The notes below the pieces were generated by a model. The model was not told where the DNA came from and did no database searches. It saw only the letters and a list, made by a program, of their open reading frames with translations. A stretch of DNA of 64,000 nucleotides from Ectothiorhodospiraceae bacterium 2226 (GTDB taxonomy: Bacteria; Pseudomonadota; Gammaproteobacteria; GCA-013348725). Made by a program: the position numbers and the translations under genes. The stretch's first letter is position 1. The number at the start of each line of letters is the position of its first letter. Below are positions 8,375 to 15,326 of this stretch, in pieces. Location: assembly GCA_013348725.1 (NCBI GenBank), contig CP054689.1, positions 794,501-858,500 of the forward strand, read 5' to 3'.

Positions 8375-8845
8375 ATGAGCCTGAGCACCCAGTTTTCCGA
8401 CACCACGGTCTCCCGCAGCGGCGCGAGCACCGACCAGCTCGCGGCGCTTGCCTGGCCGATGGTGCGCATCGTCACCGGCCTGTTGCTCATCCCCCACGGC
8501 GCGCAAAAGCTGTTCGGCTGGTTCGGCGGCCACGGCCTGGCGGGCACCGCCCAATTCTTCGAGACCGCGCTCAACATGAGCCCGGGCCTGCTGTGGGCCG
8601 GCTTGGCGGGAGCCGTGGAGGTATTCGGCGGCATCGCGCTGGTGTTGGGCCTGTTCACCCGCACGGCGGCACTGGCGGTGGCGGTGCTGATGGCGGTGGC
8701 CATCACGGTCCACTTGCCGCAGGGCTTCTTCTGGAACGCCGGCGGCTTCGAGTACCCGCTGATGTGGGGCGTGCTCGCGCTGGCGTTGGTCCTGCGCGGC
8801 GGCGGCCCGTACTCGCTGGACGCGCGGCTCGGCCTGCGGTTCTAA
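8375..8845 (+). CDS. DoxX-family membrane protein
   Basis: 156 residues with four membrane segments (about 27-43, 71-95, 98-113, 127-142) and the DoxX pattern PMVRIVTGLLLIPHGAQKLFGWF at the first helix. DoxX-type proteins are linked to quinone or thiol-redox functions and to tolerance of aromatic or electrophilic compounds. An AGGAG-type ribosome site precedes the ATG. The dioxygenase gene follows 60 bases downstream, so they are likely co-transcribed under the divergent LysR. Confidence 0.9.
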   Translation: MSLSTQFSDTTVSRSGASTDQLAALAWPMVRIVTGLLLIPHGAQKLFGWFGGHGLAGTAQFFETALNMSPGLLWAGLAGAVEVFGGIALVLGLFTRTAALAVAVLMAVAITVHLPQGFFWNAGGFEYPLMWGVLALALVLRGGGPYSLDARLGLRF

Positions 8846-8905
8846 CGTTGTACCAGGTCGCCCCGCGCAGGCGGGGCGGCCCATGCTGCATCAAGGAGGG
8901 TCCTC

Positions 8906-9724
8906 ATGGCCGCATTGCCCACCGTTTTCATCCCGCACGGCGCCGGCCCGTGCTTTTTCATGGACTGGGAGCCGGCCGGGACCTGGACGCGCATGGCCGA
9001 CTGGCTGCGCGCGCTGCCGGCCCGCCTCGGTGCGTCGCCCAGCGCGTTGGTGGTGGTCTCGGCCCACTGGGAGGCGCCCGCCTTTACGGTGAATACAGCG
9101 CGGGCGCCGGGCCTGCTCTACGACTACACCGGCTTCCCCGCCCACACCTACCGCATCGACTGGCCGGCGCAGGGCGCGCCGGAGCTGGCGCAGCATCTGC
9201 GTACGCTGCTGCAGGCGGGCGGCTTCGCTACGGCCGTAGAGGAAACGCGCGGCTTGGACCACGGGGTTTTCATCCCACTCAAGATCGCGTTTCCCGAACC
9301 GGCCATGCCGGTGGTACAGCTTTCGCTGCACCAGAGCCTGGACCCCGGCCTGCACCTCGCCATGGGGCGTGCGCTCGCCCCGCTGCGCGACGAGGGCGTG
9401 CTCATCGTCGGCAGCGGGATGAGCTACCACAACATGCGCGGCTTCGCCTGGGATAACGGCCCGCCGAATGCGGATTCGCGGCGCTTCGATGACTGGCTTG
9501 CAGAGACCGTGCGTCTGGCTCGTCGCGAGCGCGAGGCGCGGCTAGCGGATTGGACCAATGCCCCCGGCGGCCGTGCTGCCCATCCCCGCGAGGAACATCT
9601 GCTGCCCCTGCACGTGGTGGCGGGTGCCGCGGGCGAGGACCCGGGCGAGCGCGTGCTGCGCGACGAGGTGATGGGCAGCGTGCAGTCGGCATTTCGCTTC
9701 GGCGCGCCGATCGCTGCCCGGTAG
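8906..9724 (+). CDS. Class III extradiol dioxygenase, 4,5-DOPA-dioxygenase (YgiD) family
   Basis: 272 residues of the LigB/DODA fold. Metal-ligand and catalytic histidines of the family are visible: His11 in IPHGAGP, His54 in VSAHWEAP, His119 in GLDHGVFIPL and His231/His236 in HLLPLHVV. These enzymes open catecholic rings using a single Zn or Fe ion; the natural substrate is not known for most bacterial members. A very strong AAGGAGGGT ribosome site precedes the ATG. It follows doxX and probably responds to the same LysR regulator. Confidence 0.9.
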   Translation: MAALPTVFIPHGAGPCFFMDWEPAGTWTRMADWLRALPARLGASPSALVVVSAHWEAPAFTVNTARAPGLLYDYTGFPAHTYRIDWPAQGAPELAQHLRTLLQAGGFATAVEETRGLDHGVFIPLKIAFPEPAMPVVQLSLHQSLDPGLHLAMGRALAPLRDEGVLIVGSGMSYHNMRGFAWDNGPPNADSRRFDDWLAETVRLARREREARLADWTNAPGGRAAHPREEHLLPLHVVAGAAGEDPGERVLRDEVMGSVQSAFRFGAPIAAR

Positions 9725-9733
9725 TCGGCACGT

Positions 9734-10267
9734 CTATTCGGGCGCTGCGGCCGAGGATTGCGCCCAGTCTTGCCGCTCCAGGCGAAAGATGAAGCAGTCG
9801 TCGCCCCCCATGCGGCGCCGCGCCGCGAAGCGGAACCCGAGCCTGACGTAGAAGCGGTGCGCGCGCTGGTTGCCGACCAGCGGATCGACCAGGACCGCCG
9901 TCACCGCCGGGTCGGCGAAGCACCGGGCGAGCGCCAGGCGCATCATTTGCGTCCCGAAGCCCCGGCCGAGAGCGGTCGGCTCGCCGATCCAGATATCCAG
10001 CGCCCGCACACCGGCGGGCAACGCACCCCAGTATCGGGTTGCGTCGCGGGCCGGATCGGTGATCTCGAGAAAGCCGATCGGGCGCCCCGCCAGCTCGGCG
10101 ATGAAGCGCTCGATGCCGGCGGGCGGGTGCGCCAACTCCACCTCCCACGCCCAATCCTCGCCGCCGGTCGCGGCACGCACATGCGGCTCGCGGTCCCATT
10201 TGCGCAGCCGGGGCGCGTCCGCGGCGGTGGCCGGGCGTAGGCGAACCTCAGCGGCTGGCCATTGCAT
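9734..10267 (-). CDS. GNAT acetyltransferase, AAC(6')-like
   Basis: 177 residues with a GNAT fold of the Acetyltransf_8 type: WDREPHVRAATGG near 24-36, DIWIG and the acetyl-CoA loop LGRGFGTQMMRLALARCF (about 98-115), then NQRAHRFYVRLGF. The layout resembles aminoglycoside 6'-N-acetyltransferases and siderophore-type acetyltransferases, but resistance cannot be claimed from this. It is convergent with the dioxygenase gene, with 9 bases between the stops. Confidence 0.85.
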   Translation of the reverse strand: MQWPAAEVRLRPATAADAPRLRKWDREPHVRAATGGEDWAWEVELAHPPAGIERFIAELAGRPIGFLEITDPARDATRYWGALPAGVRALDIWIGEPTALGRGFGTQMMRLALARCFADPAVTAVLVDPLVGNQRAHRFYVRLGFRFAARRRMGGDDCFIFRLERQDWAQSSAAAPE

Positions 10268-10321
10268 CAGTCTGACCGCGCGCTTCTTAAAAGCGGGCGC
10301 CTCTCCGGGTAGGCACTTTTC

Positions 10322-10642
10322 TCACTGAGGCGGCGCCCCTACGCCGAGGTTGTCGCACTCGGTCCACCAGCGCGTGGTGACCGCGGCATCCCGGAGCTGC
10401 TGCCAAACTCCTTCATCCTCCGGCTCGAGATCGAACGAGCAGAGGGTGCCGGCGGTCGAGCGCACCGTCGCCACCGTAGCGAACCGGCAACCATCGGGCA
10501 CGATCTGCCCGTCGCTCTGCAGAAGCTGCTCGAGCTCCTGCTGGCTCTCGCACACCATGAATCCTTCAGGTTCCGCCGCGCCGACGTTGACCGCCAGTCC
10601 CGCAATGGCAACGGCCGTCAGTATGTTCCGCCAAAAAGCCAT
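10322..10642 (-). CDS. Small exported protein of unknown function
   Basis: 106 residues with a cleavable-looking signal (ITAVAIAGLAVNVGAAEPEG, cut about residue 23) and a small mature domain containing three cysteines (MVCES, DGCRF, TLCSF) plus a fourth in TECDN, which could form disulfides in the periplasm. No family recognised. It is the last gene of the minus-strand run that starts with the 500-residue membrane protein and lies 24 bases after the Cache-like gene, so probably belongs to that locus. Confidence 0.6.
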   Translation of the reverse strand: MAFWRNILTAVAIAGLAVNVGAAEPEGFMVCESQQELEQLLQSDGQIVPDGCRFATVATVRSTAGTLCSFDLEPEDEGVWQQLRDAAVTTRWWTECDNLGVGAPPQ

Positions 10643-10666
10643 GACTCCCTCCCGTTCTTTCGTCTG

Positions 10667-11506
10667 CTAGTCGCCACCGCTCCCTGCTGGGACTGAGATC
10701 TCGCCGCTCGGGGCCTCACGCCCCTGCGGCACCACCCCGAGCACGTACCACCAATCGGTGACCGGCGAATGGCGGAAGATCGCTGTACGTTCACGCCCGC
10801 GAAACGTGTAATTCACCACGCCTTCATCGGCCGCCAACATTTCCTCGAAGGCGCGGATCAAATCCGGCTCCCCTAAGCGCCGCGGGTCCAGGAAGATCAG
10901 CCCCGGGTCCCAGTCCAAAGCGACTAAGGGAGCCCGGTCGAAGGAATAGAACACCGTCGATTCATCCAGCGACATCTGTTCTCGAATAAGGTCACTTAGC
11001 CGATCCAGATACACCGAGGCGCCGAGTACACCCACCACCGCCTCGTCGTCCCCCATCACCGGCACGGCGACAATCGCAACCGGCTTGCCCGTGGCTTTGC
11101 TGACGACCAACTCGCCGATGATCGTCTCACCCGCCAGCACGCGTGGAAAATAGCTGCGCTCCGCCAGGTTCCCCTCGGCCTTCCCCTCCTGCACGCTCCA
11201 GTAGGCGCCATCCGGCAGGGCAAACCAGTTGAGGGCAGACACGTTCCGCTCGGCGACGTCCGCGTAAGGGTCCTTGATTCGTCCCCAGGCTGCCGAGCGT
11301 GCGGCTTCGCCTTGCGCGAAGATGTGCAGCGAGTCGGCGACCTTGATCAGATGGCCGTCACTCAGCGCGATGAACGCGGCGAGCGCGACCTCGCCATCCA
11401 CCGCGAAAGGCCGTTCCTGCGTCGCGTGCGCCGCCCCGCCGAGGACAACATGCAGGCAGGTGGCCAGCGCCGCCGCCCGGAACGTCGTGAACGTCGTGAA
11501 CGTCAT
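10667..11506 (-). CDS. Exported Cache-like sensor/periplasmic protein
   Basis: 279 residues with a signal peptide (about 1-28) and a mature region that reads like a PAS-type Cache domain: a long helix (ALAAFIALSDGHLIKVADSL), WFALPDGAYWSVQEGK, SYFPRVLAGETIIGELVVSKATG and VAVPVMGDDEAVVGVLGASVYL. The last is the typical central-strand pattern of dCache ligand domains. No membrane anchor or signalling output domain follows, so it would be a free periplasmic sensor. The first codons are three copies of a 9-base unit (11480-11506), giving TFTTFTTF. It sits in the minus-strand run of the VWA/membrane-protein locus. Confidence 0.6.
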   Translation of the reverse strand: MTFTTFTTFRAAALATCLHVVLGGAAHATQERPFAVDGEVALAAFIALSDGHLIKVADSLHIFAQGEAARSAAWGRIKDPYADVAERNVSALNWFALPDGAYWSVQEGKAEGNLAERSYFPRVLAGETIIGELVVSKATGKPVAIVAVPVMGDDEAVVGVLGASVYLDRLSDLIREQMSLDESTVFYSFDRAPLVALDWDPGLIFLDPRRLGEPDLIRAFEEMLAADEGVVNYTFRGRERTAIFRHSPVTDWWYVLGVVPQGREAPSGEISVPAGSGGD

Positions 11507-11653
11507 ACGCCTCCCCTTCCGCCATGGTGACTTGTGGCGTCATGGCAAAGAATAGGCCAGGGGCGGGGCATGCTCTCGCTGCCCCACCAATGCCGGAAGG
11601 CGCTGTGCAAGCGCTGACGTAGGCCGGAGCACGCCCCCGGCCCATTGGCGCCC

Positions 11654-12106
11654 CTAGTCGATGTAGGTGAATCCCAGCGGGGCGTACACGGCATCGGCCC
11701 GTGACAGGTCGAGGAACAGCGTCACCGAGTCGCCGAGCCCCCGATAAGTCACCTCGTAACAATCGATGTCGGCGTCGGCGGCCGCGCAGTCGCCGGCGCG
11801 CCGAAACTCGAGCGGCTCGCCCTCGGTGCCGCGCAGTTGCTCCAGGTAGGCGCGCGGGAGCGCGGTGGTACCGACCGCGATGGGCTGTTCGGGGCTATAG
11901 CCGTACCAAGGATCCGAAGCCAGTCCTTGGATGCTCAGCGCCGGCACCGCACCCCGCTCCGCCCGGCGCTGCCGATCCTGCACCTGCAGGCCGCTCAGCA
12001 TCACCGCCTCCATGGCCGCCGCTTCGAACGCCTCGGGGCCGGTGCCGAACACCAGCGCCGGCATCATCAACCCCGCCGCCATCGCCAACGATCTCTTCGC
12101 GTGCAT
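11654..12106 (-). CDS. Exported protein of unknown function
   Basis: 150 residues from the ATG at 12106, which has a good GGGAGAAG ribosome site. There is a signal-peptide-like start (MHAKRSLAMAAGLMMPALVFG), a helical stretch (EAFEAAAMEAVMLSGLQVQDRQRR) and a C-terminal beta-rich region with two cysteines (GDCAAADADIDCYEV) and TLFLDLSRADAVYAPLGF. No known family recognised. It follows the VWA-like lipoprotein gene by 29 bases, indicating one operon. Confidence 0.65.
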   Translation of the reverse strand: MHAKRSLAMAAGLMMPALVFGTGPEAFEAAAMEAVMLSGLQVQDRQRRAERGAVPALSIQGLASDPWYGYSPEQPIAVGTTALPRAYLEQLRGTEGEPLEFRRAGDCAAADADIDCYEVTYRGLGDSVTLFLDLSRADAVYAPLGFTYID

Positions 12107-12135
12107 CAGTCTTCTCCCTCTGCGACTGCGCCGAC

Positions 12136-12831
12136 TCAGCGCAGCACCACCGCGCTTTCGAGCCGCGCCAAGTCGTTCACCACCCGCCATTGGCCACCGC
12201 TCTCCTCCACCCGCTGCTGCCAGCCGGCCAGGCGCTGGCGGTAGGCCTGCGGGTCGTTGTTGTCCCGGCGCTGGCGTTTCACGTTCACCGCGATCACCTC
12301 GATGGCCTCGAGGTTCACGCCGACACTGCGGTTCAGCCAGGGCGGCAGGTCCTCGTGCAGGTCCGAGAGGATGAACAGGTACCGCTGTCCGGCCTTGGTC
12401 TCGTTCAGGTAGTCCGAGGCCAGCAGCACCCCGCCGGTGATGTCGCTGTGATGGCTGGGCACCCGAAAGCGCTGCACGAAGGCGTCGAGCTGCGCCCGCA
12501 CTTCCCGTTTCTGCCGCGTGGTGACGCTCGGCCGGTGGTCGAAGGTGGCGCGGGCAATGATGTTGCGCTCCGTGAAACTGCTGTTGTCGATAAAACCGAT
12601 CCCCAGTGAATCGCCGCTTTCCAGGTTGGCCAGCAGGTAATTGGTCAAGGTCTGCGCCTTTTGCAGCTCCCCCGCGTAGTCGCTGGAAATATCGATCAAC
12701 ACAAACGCCGCGCGGCTGTTGTTGACCGGCTCGCCACACCCCGTCAGCGCGGCCGCGCTCAGGATCCCGGCGGCGAGCCGCAGCGCCCAGCCGCACACCC
12801 GACCGCCCATACGCTCATTCATCACGCTCAT
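12136..12831 (-). CDS. VWA-like lipoprotein
   Basis: 231 residues. The N-terminus has a lipoprotein signal with lipobox LTGC (Cys about 32). The mature part resembles a von Willebrand factor A domain: first strand AAFVLIDISSDYAGE carries a D-x-S-x-(D) MIDAS-like motif, SHHSDITGGVLLASDYL the middle acidic/Thr element and YLFILSDLHED the third. Metal-dependent adhesion or scaffolding is therefore plausible in the periplasm. It starts 3 bases after the stop of the large membrane protein, so the two are surely co-transcribed. The fold is an inference from motif pattern. Confidence 0.7.
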   Translation of the reverse strand: MSVMNERMGGRVCGWALRLAAGILSAAALTGCGEPVNNSRAAFVLIDISSDYAGELQKAQTLTNYLLANLESGDSLGIGFIDNSSFTERNIIARATFDHRPSVTTRQKREVRAQLDAFVQRFRVPSHHSDITGGVLLASDYLNETKAGQRYLFILSDLHEDLPPWLNRSVGVNLEAIEVIAVNVKRQRRDNNDPQAYRQRLAGWQQRVEESGGQWRVVNDLARLESAVVLR

Positions 12832-12834
12832 GGC

Positions 12835-14337
12835 TCAGGCCTCCCGCGTGTCGACCGCAAGGTCGTCGGCTTCGTCGTTGCGCTGGCGCCGCCGTGCCGC
12901 CTTCGAGGGACGCCCCTCCCCTGCCGTGTCGTCGCGACGCTGCCCGGCTTCGGCGCGGTACTGCTTGATCAAGCGTTCGATGCTGAGTGGCACCATCACG
13001 AAGATGTCGTACAGGTTGACCAGCATCTTGCTGAGGTGGTTGGCCATGCCGCCGCCCAAGCGCACCGCGAGACGCAGGGTGCGCAGCGCGCCGACCACCA
13101 CCAGACCCAGCACCGTGCGCAGCGAATGTACGAAGGCCTCCAGCGGAATGGCCACGAAGGCGAGCGCGAACGGCAGCACGAAGCCGAGCACCAGTTGCCC
13201 GATCGACGGCACCCAGCGGAACTTGTCTTCCACTATCGCGGCGCCGGCGAGCGACTGCGCCAAGGCTTCGCGGTCCAGCGCCAGCAGGTCGCGCATGTAG
13301 GCCAGCGAGGCCTCGATGGCGGCGAAGATCACCAGGATGGTGAACGCGGCGATCGCCATGCGCTTGCGCATCCGATCATCCAGGCTGCCGATCATCGGAA
13401 ACAGCCGCGTGATCTGCAGGGCTTCGAGCAGGAACAGCCCCATGGTGATTTCCACCATGATGATCACCAGCGCGGCGATGTCCGAGGTACGCACGCTGCC
13501 GATGTAGCTCGCGCCGCCCACCATTTCCGACATCGGCAACGCGATCAGGTGGAAATTGATGATGCCGCCGAACGCCGCAATGACGAGCACCAGACTGGCG
13601 ATGAAAAACTGAGTCACCGACGAGGCGGTCAATGCGTGCACCGCCTTGTCTTCGGCCTTGCGCATGCTCTCGTAGGTCGCCATGTGGCGGTCGATGGTCT
13701 TGGCACGCTCGTCCAGGCCGGTGATGGTCTCCTGCACCTTGGTCATCGTCGTGCCGAGCGCGCGCCACGCCGGCTGCATCGCGTTCAGAATCCTGTGGCG
13801 CTCATTGGAGCTCTTCTGATAGGCAGCCAGGGTCTGCTGGTGCGAGGTCTCGACCGCCTCCTGGATATTGTCCAGAATCTTGACCATCGCCGGATCGCCC
13901 GAGCGCGGTAGCGCCGCGAGGGTGTCCACCACCTCCGCCCAGGCCGGTGCCAGCGGCGCATCCTCGGTCGTCGCGTGGTAATCTGCCTCGACCTTCTGCA
14001 GCGTGTCGGCCAGCTTGCGGTGCAGCTTCGGATACTGGCTGAGGTCGCGCGCGACGAGGGTGTGCACCCGGCTGAATTCGCGTTCGATCGCCTTTTCGGT
14101 CGCCTCGCGACCCATAGCGAGAAGCACGTCACGGTTTCGCTCCCGGACGCGCTGTTCCAATTGGCGAATGCTCCGTGCCGCGACGCGCGCCGAGCCGTAC
14201 ACGGCGCGGCCCGTGCCGCGCAGCAGCTGATGGGCGTGGGGCCGGCCCAGGTAGAGCACGGTGACGATAAGAACAAGCCAGATCGCCAACGAGAGCGCCG
14301 GCGAGGAAGACCAGATATAAAGTATGTCGGTCGACAT
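12835..14337 (-). CDS. Large coiled-coil polytopic membrane protein of unknown function
   Basis: 500 residues with no family I recognise. An N-terminal membrane anchor (about 14-30) is followed by about 200 residues of charged helix likely to be coiled coil (50-235). Then come four to five membrane segments (about 242-266, 286-312, 328-347, 379-402, possibly 408-420) and a basic, disordered-looking tail rich in Arg, Asp and Glu (465-500). The layout vaguely recalls channel or MotA-like proteins but no MotA motif is seen. It heads the minus-strand run with the VWA-like lipoprotein and lies divergent from the two-component pair. Confidence 0.7.
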   Translation of the reverse strand: MSTDILYIWSSSPALSLAIWLVLIVTVLYLGRPHAHQLLRGTGRAVYGSARVAARSIRQLEQRVRERNRDVLLAMGREATEKAIEREFSRVHTLVARDLSQYPKLHRKLADTLQKVEADYHATTEDAPLAPAWAEVVDTLAALPRSGDPAMVKILDNIQEAVETSHQQTLAAYQKSSNERHRILNAMQPAWRALGTTMTKVQETITGLDERAKTIDRHMATYESMRKAEDKAVHALTASSVTQFFIASLVLVIAAFGGIINFHLIALPMSEMVGGASYIGSVRTSDIAALVIIMVEITMGLFLLEALQITRLFPMIGSLDDRMRKRMAIAAFTILVIFAAIEASLAYMRDLLALDREALAQSLAGAAIVEDKFRWVPSIGQLVLGFVLPFALAFVAIPLEAFVHSLRTVLGLVVVGALRTLRLAVRLGGGMANHLSKMLVNLYDIFVMVPLSIERLIKQYRAEAGQRRDDTAGEGRPSKAARRRQRNDEADDLAVDTREA

Positions 14338-14516
14338 AATGGCACCTTCTACGTGTGTTTGATTACGGTTTTTTGGCTTCCTGCCGTTTCGTCACACGCA
14401 GTCTCTCGAACGCCGGTGAAAAATTTGTGAGTGAATGACAGAAGGGGCCGCCCTCCTTAGGGGAGGCAAGGTCTCCGCAACGACGCGGCGTGTTGCCGCG
14501 CGAGGTCGGGTTGCCC
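14338..14516. promoter_or_regulatory. Divergent intergenic region between the membrane-protein operon and the two-component pair
   Basis: About 180 bases separate the two starts and must carry both promoters. It is richer in A+T than the flanks (e.g. GGTTTTTTGGC near 14365-14375 and GAAAAATTTGTGAG near 14416-14429). No inverted repeat convincing enough to be named as the response-regulator site was found by eye. Confidence 0.4.
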
Positions 14517-15326
14517 ATGGCTACGATTTTCTGGGTGGAAGACCAGTCGCACTGGATCGACAAGTTCCAGCCCGTGCTGGAAGCCACGCGTTTCGACGAG
14601 CAGCCCACCCGGTTGCAGGTCTTCAAGTTCGCCGAGGCCGCCTGCCAACACATCCGCCGCGCAAGCGCCGACAGCCGTCCCGACGTGGCGCTGCTCGACG
14701 CGAACATGAACGGCAACGACGCCGCGGGGTTTTCCGTCTCGCGCGCGCTGCAGGCCAAGTGGCCGGGCCTGCCCATCATCTATCTCTCCGAGCACAGCGG
14801 CACCGGCATCGAGCAGCAGGCCTTCGAAACCACCGGGGCGCGGGATTTCATCGCCAAGCACCAGGTGAACATCGAATCCGTATTGTGCTGGCGCATCAAG
14901 GCCGTGTTGCGCGAGCACAGCATGCGCGCGCCACAGGCCGCCGCCGCGGGCGATGCCCTGCGTAGCGGCGCGCTCTCCCTGGACACCACCACCTGGGAGG
15001 TCTACTGGCAAGGCACCAAGCTGATGAACCCCGCTAATCCGAAGCGCCCGCTGCCGCCCACGCCGCGCAAGATCCTGCGCTACCTGGTCGAGGCCGCGCC
15101 GGCCGCGCTCAACACCTTCCAGATCGCCGACAAGTTGGACGCCGATCCCGAGCATTTCTCCTACGCCAACTACCGGCAGCACATCCGCACGCTGCGGCTC
15201 GCGTTCGATCAAGCGATGGGCGGTGAGGGGCGCTTCCTGGCCCTTTGCAAGGCCGGCCAGGGCATCGCGACCTTCGGTGACGAAGGCGCGTACTGTTGGA
15301 AACCGATCGGCGAGGCGGACACATGA
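14517..15326 (+). CDS. Response regulator with OmpR-type winged-helix output
   Basis: 269 residues from the ATG at 14517. The receiver domain (1-120) starts IFWVEDQ, with the phospho-acceptor Asp61 in VALLDANMNGN. A winged-helix DNA-binding region (about 150-262) contains ILRYLVEAAP, NYRQHIRTLRLAF and a GQGIATFGDEGAYCW wing. An upstream in-frame ATG at 14490 is less likely because the receiver strand begins right at 14517. Its stop overlaps the kinase start (ATGA). The receiver acidic pocket is VEDQ rather than the usual DDD-type, a mild variation. Confidence 0.88.
   Translation: MATIFWVEDQSHWIDKFQPVLEATRFDEQPTRLQVFKFAEAACQHIRRASADSRPDVALLDANMNGNDAAGFSVSRALQAKWPGLPIIYLSEHSGTGIEQQAFETTGARDFIAKHQVNIESVLCWRIKAVLREHSMRAPQAAAAGDALRSGALSLDTTTWEVYWQGTKLMNPANPKRPLPPTPRKILRYLVEAAPAALNTFQIADKLDADPEHFSYANYRQHIRTLRLAFDQAMGGEGRFLALCKAGQGIATFGDEGAYCWKPIGEADT

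Noticed and set aside
12835-14337. Zorya ZorA or MotA-type defence component
   Set aside because: No MotA/ExbB motif was visible and no ZorB, nuclease or helicase partner is adjacent.
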